NCBI GenBank assembly: GCA_916613615.1
Contig: OU744723.1
Coordinates: forward strand, 61,636,239-61,700,238
DNA length: 64,000 nt
Source of the DNA: Steromphala cineraria
Taxonomy: Eukaryota > Mollusca > Gastropoda > Trochida > Trochidae
Reading direction: 5' to 3'
Shown here: positions 24,326 to 35,827 of the stretch, piece by piece
How positions within the stretch are numbered: the first letter of the stretch is position 1
How the letters are laid out: the number at the start of each line of letters is the position of its first letter
Notes under the pieces: generated by a model
The model's database searches: none
What the model was told of the DNA's origin: nothing
The model's input: the letters and a program-made list of their open reading frames with translations, nothing else
Position numbers and translations under genes: made by a program

Positions 24326-25125
24326 CTGCGTCAAAAGTGTCCAAAGTTCAGCGACTTTGGGTGCTGTCTGAAAACTTCGGTCACTTTGCCCTATGCAATC
24401 TTAAAGATCAGTCATTGTGTAAGTTATGTTTCTAAAGAAACTACAAAACTAAATTAATTGGGATAATGGTTGATCTTTGTTTCAAGATTGATGTTGCCAT
24501 CATAAAGATTCTAGGTAATCATGATGAGGACTAAGTTACTTCAGTTCAGTCACTATCAAGTTATGTTGTAATGATAATCACGAAAAAAAAGAATATTTAC
24601 ACATAGGTTTTACCCTCAAAAGGCATATGAGGAGATCATGATTGACATGTCTAGAAAGTTGATGAAGCTAACATAACTCCAGAAAGAGTATGTATTTGTA
24701 TATTTTATCAACAATTTACTCAATTGAAAAATAACCAAGGAGTAAAACAAGAGCCATCAGGAGAGATGGCTTCATCCCCCCGGCCCAACTAAATTTGAAT
24801 GATCAGTTTTAGCATATATTTTAATATACTGATTGTGTGAATAATGTTGTATGCATACAAGCAGCTCATTCTGTTTGACTTTGAATAACCATCATAAAAT
24901 TATGATAAACCACATTCAGGTCTTTTTTAATAGTAAATGCTTATGTGATGTCATCATCAAGTTCCTCATGTTAATGTGAAGAGAGAGCAAAACTACCATC
25001 CTGTTTGATTGAATATGCTGTTTGATTTAAACACCTTCTTCCCTTTGTGAGACACAGTTTAGCAATTAATTGTAATGTTGGAATGAAGAATGTCATTGAG
25101 TTTAAACTCCCTGCAATTTGAAAAC
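24326..25125. other. Gene-free spacer
   Basis: I see no gene, RNA or organised repeat in this stretch. Confidence 0.45.
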
Positions 25126-25129
25126 ACAA

Positions 25130-25522
25130 AAAAAAAGCCATCGGCTCTGTAGCTCATCAGGTTTTATATCAATTTTGCTTTAGGGTATGGCAAAGGTGGT
25201 TCTCCTCTTAGTAGGTCATCAAATGTACAATTTAGAAACCTCCTTATCTAACTAGGAGTCTGCACACACATAACTTTCAGCTTTCTAGGACTGATGCTTC
25301 TGAAGAAAATGAAGTCTATACGTGAGATTTCATCTTTCTAAGCCTTTTGGTTTTGGAGAAGAGTTTAAATCAGGCTATGGCCCATATATGGGGTCACAGG
25401 GTCACTAAAGATACAATTTATCATCCTCACTAGTCAAGGAGTCTGTACACAAAATTTAAGATTTCTAGGCCTTTTTGTTCTGTAGAGGTAGTCAAAAATG
25501 CACAAAGACGGACGAGCTAAAA
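25130..25522 (+). mobile_element. TAGCTCATC-family element
   Basis: It starts GCCATCGGCTCTGTAGCTC and ends GACGGACGAGCTAAAAA. The 3' microsatellite is short. Confidence 0.75.
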
Positions 25523-25535
25523 ACCTTATAAAACA

Positions 25536-25857
25536 ACACAAACATGACACCCAAGTTTTACTCATGCGACAAACACCTCTTGATGACAAATGTAATGAGC
25601 CCATCTGGTCTTATTGGCCTTAGTTATATGTAATGTACTAACAATGAAGCAGGCAACTACAAACCTATCAATGGCAGCTACAAGGATATCTCCCCTACGA
25701 AGTTCCAGTTCCACGATCCTCTCGCTGTTTTCTTCTTTTACGTCTGGTCAGTCCCGAAGGTCATCTCCGATTATTCATCCACAGCGAGTGCCCACGGTCG
25801 CACAGTAGGGAAATAGAAAATAATCATTTCAATGTTATTATCAAATATTCAATAGAA
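25536..25857. repeat. Exon-like duplicated block, copy 1 (pairs with 40836-41177)
   Basis: About 320 bp that is over 90% identical by eye to a block 15.3 kb away, in the same orientation. On the plus strand a perfect branch-point word TACTAAC lies about 18 nt before a GAAGCAG acceptor. The frame after it is open: YKPINGSYKDISPTKFQFHD, then PLAVFFFYVWSVPKVISDYS. On the minus strand the frame VKEENSERIVELELRRGDIL is also open. Both copies keep both frames open, so the true coding strand, if any, is undecided. Both copies follow a TAGCTCATC element directly. Confidence 0.6.
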
Positions 25858-25921
25858 ACTGTATCAGATGAGTAATTGTTTATTCATTACATTACATTGT
25901 CCAATCACCTGATTCTGAACA

Positions 25922-28900
25922 AATCTTATCTTATCAATCCTACTCTATCTTATCCAATTCTACTCTATCTTATCCAATCCTACTCTATCTTATCCAATCC
26001 TTCTCTATCTTATCCTATCCTACTCTATCTTATCCAATTCTACTCTATCTTATCCAATCCTACTCCATCTTATCCAATCCTACTCTATCTTATAAATCCT
26101 ACTCTATCTTATCCAATTCTACTCTATCTTATCCAATCCTACTCTATCTTATCCAATCCTACTCTATCTTATCCTACTCTATCTTATCCTACTCTATCTT
26201 ATCAATCCTACTCCATCTGATCCAATCCTACTCTATCCAATCCTACTCTATCTTATACAACCCTACTCTATCCTATCCTACTCTATCTTATCCTACTCTA
26301 TGTTATCCTATCCTACTCTATGTTATCCGATCCTAACCTTTTCTATCCTACCTAATCTTATCCAATCCTAGCCTAATCTTATACTACATTACTATTAGCT
26401 TCACTATCTACTCTATCTTATCCAATCCTACTCTATCTTATCCTATCCTAACCTTTTCTATCTTATCCTATCCTAACTTTACTATATTATCCTATCCTAC
26501 TCTATCTCATCAACCCAACTCTATCTCATCCAATCCTACTCTATCTTATCCAATCCTACTCTATCTTATCCAATCCTACTCTATCTTATCCAATCCTACT
26601 CTATCTTATCAATCCTACTCTATCTTATCCAATCCTACTCCATCTTATCCAATCCTACTCTATCTTATAAATCCTACTCTATCTTATCCAATTCTACTAT
26701 ATCTTATCCAATCCTACTCTATCTTATCCAATCCTACTCTATCTTATCCTACTCTATCTTATCAATCCTACTCTATCTTATCAATCCTACTCCATCTGAT
26801 CCAATCCTACTCCATCTTATCCAATCCTACTCCATCTTATCCAATCCTACTCCATCTTATCCTATCCTACTCCATCTTATCCTATCCTACTCTATCTTAT
26901 CAATCCTACTCTATATTATCCTATCCTACTCTATCTTATCAATCCTACTCCATCTTATCCTATCCTACTCTATCTTATCAATCCTATTCTATCTTATCCT
27001 TTCCTACTCTATCTTATCCTACTCTATCTTATCCAATCCTACTCTATCTTATCCTACTCTATCTTATCCAATCCTACTCTATCTTATCAATCCTACTCCA
27101 TCTGATCCAATCCTACTCTATCTTATCCAATCCTACTCCATCTTATCCAATTCTACTCTATCTTTTCCAATCCTACTCCATCTTATCCTATCCTACTCTA
27201 TCTTATCAATCCTACTCTATCTCATCCTATCCTACTCTATCTTATCAATCCTACTCTATCTTATCCTATCCTACTCTATCTTATCAATCCTACTCCATCT
27301 TATCCTTTCCTACTCTATCCTATCGTACTCTTTCTTATCCTATTCTATCTTATACTTTCCTACTCTATCTTATTCTACTAATTATTATCCTATCCTACTG
27401 TATCCTATCCTACTGTATCTTATCCAATCCTACTCTATCTTATACTACTCTACTCGGTCTTATCCTTCTCTATCTTATCAATCCTACTCCATCTTATCCT
27501 ACTCTATCTTATCCTATCCTACTCTATCTTATCCAATCCTAACCTTACTCTATCTTATCCTATCACACCCTATCTTATCCGGTCCTATCCTACTCTATCT
27601 TATCCTATCACACCCTATCTTATCCCATCCTGTCCTACTCTATCTTATCCTATCACACCCTATCTTATCCTATCACACCCTATCTTATCCGGTCCTATCC
27701 TACTCTATCTTATCAATCCTACTCAATCTTATCCTATCCTACTCTATCTTATCCTATCCTACTCTATCTTATCCAATCCTAACCTTACTCTATCTTATCC
27801 TATCACACGACACACCCTATCTTATCCGGTCCTATCCTACTCTATCTTATCAATCCTACTCTATCTTATCCTATCCTACTCTATCTTATCAATCCTACTC
27901 TATCTTATCAATCCTACTCTATCTTATCAATCCTACTCCATCTTATCAATCCTACTTTATCTTATCCTATCCTACTCTATCTTATCAATCCTACTCTATC
28001 TTATCCTATCCTACTCTATCTTATCAATCCTACTCCATCTTATCCTATCCTACTCTATCTTATCCTATCCTACTCTATCTTATCAATCCTACTCCATCTT
28101 ATCCTATCCTACTCTATCTTATTAATCCTACTCTATCTTATCCTATCCTACTCTATCTTATCAATCCTACTCCATCTTATCCTATCCTACTCTATCTTAT
28201 CAATCCTATTCTATCTTATCCTTTCCTACTCTATCTTATCCTTTCCTACTCTATCCTATCGTACTCTTTCTTATCCTATTCTATCTTATACTTTCCTACT
28301 CTATCTTATTCTACTAATTATTTTCCTATCCTACTGTATCCTATCCTACTGTATCTTATCCTATCCTACTGTATCTTATCCTTTCCTACTCTATCTTATC
28401 CTTTCCTACTCTATCTTATCCTATCGCACCCTATCTTATCCTATCACACCCTATCTTATCCCATCCTATCCTACTCTATCTTATCCTATCACACCCTATC
28501 TTATCCTATCACACCCTATCTTATCCGGTCCTATCCTACTCTATCTTATCAATCCTACTCAATCTTATCCTATCCTACTCTATCTTATCCTATCCTACTC
28601 TATCTTATCCAATCCTAACCTTACTCTATCTTATCCTATCACACCCTATCTTATCCGGTCCTATCCTACTCTATCTTATCCTATCACACCCTATCTTATC
28701 CCATCCTATCCTGCTCTATCTTATCAATCCTACTCAATCTTATCCTATCCTACTCTATCTTATCCTATCCTACTCTATCTTATCCAATCCTAACCTTACT
28801 CTATCTTATCCTATCACACCCTATCTTATCCGGTCCTATCCTACTCTATCTTATCCTATCACACCCTATCTTATCCAATCCTATCCTACTCTATCTTATC

Positions 28901-29700
28901 CTATCACACCCTATCTTATCCTATCACATCCTATCTTATCCTATCCTACTCTATCTTGACCTATCACACCCTTACCTTATCTATCGTATCCTATCCTACT
29001 CTATCTTATTCTACTCTATCTTATACAACCCTACTCTATCCTATCCTACTCTATCTTATCCTACTCTATGTTATCCTATCCTACTCTATGTTATCCGATC
29101 CTAACCTTTTCTATCCTACCTAATCTTATCCAATCCTAGCCTAATCTTATACTACATTACTATTAGCTTCACTATCTACTCTATCTTATCCAATCCTACT
29201 CTATCTTATCCTATCCTAACCTTTTCTATCTTATCCTATCCTAACTTTACTATCTTATCCTATCCTAACTTTACTATCTTATCCAATCCTACTCTATCTT
29301 ATCCAATCCTACTCTATCTTATCCTATCCTAACTTAACTATCTTTTCCTATCCTACTCTATCTTATCCTATCCTAACCTTAGTATCTTATCCTATCCTAC
29401 CCTATGTTACTCAATCCTAAACTTTTCCTTCTTATCCTATCCTACCTAAACATTATCCGGTCCTAACCTTTTCTATCCTTTCCTATCCTACATAATCTTA
29501 TTTAATCCTAGCCGTATCTGATACTACATTACTATTAGCTTCACTATTTTGTCCTATCCTGTTCTTGTTATCTTATCCTATCCCTGTTCAATTTCATCCT
29601 TTTCTATTCTATCCTTCCTATCCTGTCTTGCATAGTATTTGCTATCATATCCTTTATTACCCTATCTTATCCTGACAGTTTCCTATCCCATAACATATCT
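25922..29700. repeat. 3.8-kb array of CTATCTTATCCAATCCTACT-type units
   Basis: Units of about 15 and 20 bp (CTATCTTATCC, AATCCTACT) with many variants. The plus strand contains almost no G for nearly 4 kb. Rare variants (for example TTACTATTAGCTTCACTATC near 26390 and again near 29160) mark internal segmental duplications. The long open frame near the start is a repeat artefact (SYPILLYLIQ repeated). Confidence 0.97.
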
Positions 29701-29759
29701 CGGCCTATCTTACGATACTCTGATACTCTAACCTGCCTTATGTATCTCCTCTTACATAG

Positions 29760-30088
29760 AGCCATAATGAAGCAAATGTACATAAACCTGACATCATCTA
29801 GTTTAACAAAATTGCCTTTGGATACCCAAGTTTGTCCATGTGTGCCTCAAACAATCACCATGGTGCGGAGGGTTTGAGAATCTCTCATGGGGGGGTTGTA
29901 ACTGGCAGACCTCAAGCTTGAAGAGACCAGAGCTCTCGCATGTAAGCATCAATGATGTAGAAAGATAAGATACATTATTATGTTCTACCTAAACTAATAA
30001 AGGAATTCATGTGAGTGTACTTATTAGTATAAACATAAGTTAGGATATAAGTATGGATTAGTATTGAACAGCGCTGCTCTAATGCATC
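29760..30088. other. Short spacer between two arrays
   Basis: Unique-looking sequence between the CTATCTTATCC array and the 80-bp array. I see no gene in it. Confidence 0.4.
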
Positions 30089-30089
30089 T

Positions 30090-31072
30090 TAACTTTTTCC
30101 ATCACCGACACCTCTAGAAGAGCTCTGTACCAGCAGATGTGCTTCAGATCCAAAAACAGACAAGATGGAGACTTTTCCCATCACCGACACCTCTGGCAGA
30201 GCTCTGTACCAGCAGATGTGCTTCAGATCCAAACAACAGACAAGATGGAGACTTTTCCCATCACCGACACCTCTGGCAGAGCTCTGTACCAGCAGATGTG
30301 CTTCAGATCCAAACAACAGACAAGATGGAGACTTTTTCCATCACCGACACCTCTGGCAGTGCTCTGTACCAGCAGATGTGCTTCAGATCCAAACAACAGA
30401 CAAGATGGTGACTTTTTCCATCACCGACACCTCTGGCAGTGCTCTGTACCAGTGCGCTTCAGATCCAAACAACAGACAAGATGGTGACTTTTTCCATCAC
30501 CGACACCTCTGGCAGAGCTCTGTACCAGCAGATGTGCTTCAGATTCAAACAACAGACAAGATGGAGACTTTTCCCATCACCGACACCTCTGGCAGAGTTC
30601 TGTACCAGCAGATGTGCTTCAGATCCAAACAACAGACAAGATGGTGACTTTTTCCATCACCGACACCTCTGGCAGAGCTCTGTACCAGCAGATGTGCTTC
30701 AGATTCAAACAACAGACAAGATGGAGACTTTTCCCATCACCGACACCTCTGGCAGAGTTCTGTACCAGCAGATGTGCTTCAGATCCAAACAACAGACAAG
30801 ATGGTGACTTTTTCCATCACCGACGCCTCTAGCAGAGCTCTGTACCAGCAGATGTGCTTCAGATCCAAACAACAGACAAGATGGAGACTTTTCCCATCAC
30901 CGACACCTCTGACAGAGCTCTGTACCAGCAGATGTGCTTTAGATCCAAACAACAGACAAGATGGAATGAAGACTTTTCCCATCACCGACAGCTCTGGCAG
31001 AGCTCTGTACCAGCAAATGTGCTTCAGATCCAAACAGACAAGATGGAATGAAGACTTTCCCCATCACTGACA
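30090..31072. repeat. 80-bp tandem array, about 12 copies
   Basis: The unit runs CATCACCGACACCTCTGGCA, GAGCTCTGTACCAGCAGATG, TGCTTCAGATCCAAACAACA, GACAAGATGGAGACTTTTCC. It contains the palindrome CAGAGCTCTG. One copy (near 30450) lacks about 6 bp, and the last two carry a GGAATGAAGAC variant. Because 80 is not a multiple of three, every frame cycles through the same three peptides, which explains the several overlapping open frames here. Confidence 0.95.
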
Positions 31073-31539
31073 ACAGATTAGAAATGTGTTGCTTGAAGTC
31101 TTCAAGTCAAGTACCTTGAACCTATCTGTTCAAGGAGCCAGTTTTGTCAATAAAGGTCTTGGACAGATAGTCGGCACTCAGAGACCATTGAGCACCAAAA
31201 GGCATTAATAATGATATAGGTACATAGTCGATAACATCTCCATATGAATTGCTTTTCATTCGAACTTTTCATCATTTTCCTGAATAAACATATCTTTCTG
31301 AAAATGCATTACACCCACAGATTTACGTGTAGATACATCATTATGACCTAAATTGTAAATGTATACAATTCAATGAAATAATAAAAATCAACAATGCTAT
31401 CTGACGAGTATCTGTATGTAAATGATGGTATATCTAATTAATTTAATTTAATACCTATGTCATTTAAAAGATGCAGTAAATCCACAAATTAACATGTAAG
31501 TACATTTTCATCATGAACTAATAGCTGTTCTTATATGTT

Positions 31540-34500
31540 TATACTAAAGTAATTAAAAACCACAAACTTGCATGTAGGTACATCATCATCATAAACTAAA
31601 ATATTAACTAATATATATCTACTAAACAAATTCAAACCCACAAACTTACAAGGTATATCATCATCATAAACTAAAATCTTTGCTAATATATTTCTAGCAA
31701 AGACATTCAAACCCACAAAGTTACATGTAGGTATATCATCATCATGAACTAAAATATTTGCTTATATATATATTTCTAGTAAAGACATTCAAACCCACAA
31801 ACTTACATGTAGGAATATCATCATCATAAACAAAAATCTTTGCTAATATATTTCTAGTAAAGACATTTAAACCCACAAACTTACATGTAGGTATATCATC
31901 ATCATAAACTAAAATCGTTGCTTATATATTTCTAGTAAAGACATTTTAACCCACACACTTACATTTAGGTATATCATCATCATAAACTAAAATATTTGCT
32001 AATATATTTCTAGTAAAGACATTCAAACCCACAAACTTACATGTAGGTATATCATCATCATTAACTAAAATATTTGCTTATATATTTCTAGTAAAGACAT
32101 TCAAACCCACAAACTTACATGTAGGTATATCATCATCATAAACTAAAATCGTTGCTTATATATTTCTAGTAAAGACATTTTAACCCACAAACTTACATTT
32201 AGGTATATCATCATCATAAACTAAAATCTTTGCTTATATATTTCTAGTAAAGACATTCAAACCCACAAACTAACATGTAGGTATATCATCATCATTAACT
32301 AAAATATTTGCTTATATATTTCTAGTAAAGACATTCAAACCCACAAACTAACATGTAGGTATATCATCATCATAAACTAAAATATTTACTTATATATTTC
32401 TAGTAAAGACATTTAAACCCACAAACTTACATGTAGGTATATCATCATCATAAACTAAAATATTTGCTAATATATTTCTAGTAAAGACATTCAAACCCAC
32501 AAACTTACATGTAGGTATATCATCATCATTAACTAAAATATTTGCTGATATATTTCTAGTAAAGACATTCAAACCCACAAACTTACATGTAGGTATATCA
32601 TCATCATTAACTAAAATCTTTGCTTATATATTTCTAGTAAAGACATTCAAACCCACAAACTTACATGTAGGTATATCATCATCATTAACTAAAATCTTTG
32701 CTTATATATTTCTAGTAAAGACATTCAAACCCACAAACTAACATGTAGGTATATCATCATCATAAACTAAAATATTTGCTTATATATTTCTAGTAAAGAC
32801 ATTCAAACCCACAAACTTACATGTAGGTATATCATCACCATGAACTGAAATATTTGCTTATATATTTCTAGTAAAGACATTCAAAACTACAAACTTACAT
32901 GTAGGAATATCATCATCATAAACTAAAATATTTGCTTATATATTTCTAGTAAAGACATTCAAACCCACAAACTTACATGTAGGTATATCATCATCATAAA
33001 CTAAAATATTTGCTTATATATTTCTAGTAAAGACATTCAACCCACAAACTTACATGTAGGTATATCATCATCTTGAATTAAAATCTATTTCTTTTAAAGA
33101 AATTAAAACCCACAAACTTACATGTAGGTATATCATCACCTTGAATTAAAATCTATTTCTTTTAAAGAAATTAAAACCCACAAACTTACATGTAGGTATA
33201 TCATCATCATAAATTTTTAATCTTAACTAAAAAATTTCTAGTAAACAAATTAAAACCCACAAACTTACATGTAGGTATATTATCATCATGAACTTCAATC
33301 TTTTCTTATATATTTCTAGTAAAGACATTCAAACCCACAAACTTACATGTAGGTATATCATCATCATGAACTGATATCTGTTCTTGTATGTTTCTAGTAA
33401 AGACATTCAAACCCACAAACTTACATGTAGGTATATCATCATCATAAACTAAAATATTTACTTATATATTTCTAGTAAAGACATTCAAACCCACAAACTT
33501 ACATGTAGGTATATCATCATCATGAACTAAAATATTTGCTTCTATATGTCTAGTAAAGACATTCAAACCCACAAACTTACATGTAGGTATATCATCATCA
33601 TAAACTAAAATATTTGCTTATATATTTCTAGTAAAGACATTCAAACCCACAAACTTACATGTAGGTATATCATCATCATAAACTAAAATCGTTGCTTATA
33701 TATTTCTAGTAAAGACATTCAAACCCTCAAACTTACATGTAGGTATATCATCATCATGAACTAAAATCTTTGCTTATATATTTCTAGTAAAGACATTCAA
33801 ACCCTCAAACTTACATGTAGGTATATCATCATCATGAACTAAAATCTTTGCTAATATATTTCTAGTAAAGACATTCAAACCCTCAAACTTACATGTAGGT
33901 ATATCATCATCATGAACTGAAATATTTGCTTATATATTTCTAGTAAAGACATTCAAACCCACAAACTTACATGTTGGTATATCATCATCATAAACTAAAA
34001 TATTTGCTTATATATTTCTAGTAAAGACATTCAAACCCACAAACTTACATGTAGGTATATCATCATCTTGAATTAAAATCTTTGTTTATATATTTCTTTT
34101 AAAGAAATTCAAACCCACAAACTGACATGTAGGTATATCATCATCATGAACTTAAATCTTTGCTAATATATGTCCAGTCTAAAAATTCAAACCCACAAAC
34201 TTACATGTAGGTATATCATCATCATAAATTAAAATCATAACTAGTATATTTCTAGTAAAAATATTCAAACCCACAAACTTACATGTAGGTATATCATCAT
34301 CATGAACTTGAATCTTTGCTTACTTATTTCCAGTAAAAACATTCAAACCCACAAACTTACATGTAGGAATATCATCATGAACATAAATCTTTGCTTATAT
34401 ATTTCCAGTAAAAAAATTCAAACATACAAACTTACATGTAGGTATATCATCATAAGCTCAAATCTTAACTTGTATATTTCCAGTAAAGACATTCAAACCC

Positions 34501-34620
34501 ACAAACTTACATGTAGGTACATCATCATAAATTTAAATATTTGCTAATATATTTTAAGTAAAGACATTCAAACCCACAAACTTATATGTAGGTATATCAT
34601 CATCATAAACTAAAATATTT
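31540..34620. repeat. 78-bp tandem array, about 40 copies
   Basis: The unit is ACTTACATGTAGGTATATCA, TCATCATAAACTAAAATATT, TGCTTATATATTTCTAGTAA, AGACATTCAAACCCACAA. Divergence rises toward both ends, and the central copies are nearly identical. The length is 26 codons, so short open frames with a 26-residue period (GLNVFTRNILANILVYDDDI on the minus strand) appear by construction. Confidence 0.95.
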
Positions 34621-34703
34621 TTATTTATAAGTGAGACTAACTAGCTATCTTTAACATCAATTTGCTGAGGAAAGTTAGTAGCTGGAATTGAAATAGAACT
34701 TAC

Positions 34704-34737
34704 CTGACTTATCATAGGAGGACTGCTGCCTCCTCTG

Positions 34738-34769
<32 letters not shown>

Positions 34770-34870
34770 GCAGGGAAAGTGTTTCTGGTCATCAAGTCTC
34801 CTCAGTTTGGATCTTCAAATTCTTCAATGTCCATATTGTTCAGTTGAGTGTTCATTGCTGTTCAATAAAT
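34704..34870 (-). other. Splice-bounded exon candidate, minus strand, containing (CTGT)n
   Basis: A strong acceptor (GATATTTTTTGCAG) and a strong donor (CAG|GTAAGTTC) frame 167 bp. Seven to eight CTGT units sit in the middle. No frame is open over the whole length, although one reads MNTQLNNMDIEEFEDPN then stops, and another is open across the microsatellite to the donor. It is best read as an untranslated or alternative exon; its gene is unknown. Confidence 0.4.
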
Positions 34871-35469
34871 CTGCAAAAAATATCAAGCTGCTACACAATA
34901 TGTACTTATTTTACAGATCAAGACAATAAAGGAAAATATGCGACAACATTCACACCTTCATTTCAATATGAATCTTAATACCAGGTTTGATCAACCTTTG
35001 AGACATTGTTTAGAAGTTTTGGACCAGACAGGACTCCACTGCATTCATGTTTTTTGCCAATATACAGATTTTAAAACATAATTTCGAAATTGTTAATCAT
35101 GACACACCTCGTGTCAGTCTGTATCTGAAAACAGCAATCAATTGTTGGTGTCATTATGTTTTACCAAAATATGAGAAATTTAAGAAAAACAATTGTACAT
35201 TAAGTATCTAAATGTCAAATTTGATCAAAATGTAATGATTAGGTAAGAAATTGTGAGCCGGACAGGACTCCAGAGCCCCAAATTTTAACCAGAAATCCGT
35301 TAAATGTCTGGAAGTGTTATTCTTACATGTCCTTTTTCTGTTTGGAGTTTTTAACAAAAAAAAAAAAAAAAAAATCTGTAAAATATTACAAAAATATTTT
35401 TGAAATAATTATTATGAAACACCTTCTAATGATTATGTATCTCTATATCAAATGTAATCAAAATGTGAT
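34871..35469. repeat. Diverged tandem-core repeat, interrupted by a SINE
   Basis: Phrases such as ATGTAATGATTAGGTAAGAA, GAGCCGGACAGGACTCC and AATTTTAACCAGAAATCC recur in 34980-35330 and resume after the SINE at 35828. The tract ends in a GACGGACAGACAG-type microsatellite near 36020-36045. It appears to be an old tandem-core element unrelated in sequence to the TAGCTCATC family. Confidence 0.45.
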
Positions 35470-35481
35470 GATTAGTTTAGA

Positions 35482-35815
35482 GGTGAGGTGAGGTGAGATG
35501 AGGTGATATTGCCGCTTTCAAGAGTATTTCACTTATATCATGGCTGCTAGTATAATAGCAGGGAGGAAGCCAGCGATCCTATTGTGGCTATGTATTGCAG
35601 TGAAACCTGCAGGCATAGGCTGAAACTAGTGAACCATGGGGGGGGGGGGGGGGGGGGGTACTGCGCTGAAATTCAGAGTAGCATTGCACCCAAACCTGAC
35701 TGCATGTAGAACAGTTCTCTACTGCTGACTAAGTTGCTGAGCCCCTGGCTGGATTCAAACCACAGACCTCTCGACCTGAAGTTGAAGGCACTAACCACTG
35801 CGCTATTCCATCCGC
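35482..35815 (-). mobile_element. Full-length tRNA-derived SINE with target duplication
   Basis: Read on the minus strand it begins with a tRNA-like head: A-box TAGCGCAGTGG near 35797-35807 and B-box GGTTTGAATCC at about 35753-35763. It ends in a pentamer tail (TCACC)n. GATTAGTTTAGA flanks it at 35470-35481 and 35816-35827, a 12-bp target duplication. A run of about 21 G (plus strand, about 35638-35658) lies inside. The insertion interrupts an older repeat. Confidence 0.88.
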
Positions 35816-35827
35816 GATTAGTTTAGA

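Noticed and set aside
25876..26220. 114-codon open frame rich in SYPILLYLIQ
   Set aside because: It is a translation of the CTATCTTATCC array; all frames give similar low-complexity peptides.
30137..31070. Long overlapping open frames (up to 160 codons)
   Set aside because: They arise from the 80-bp period cycling through frames; there is no start context, splice signal or domain.
32390..34547. Repeat proteins with a 26-residue period
   Set aside because: These are short islands between stops in a 78-bp satellite, present on both strands.
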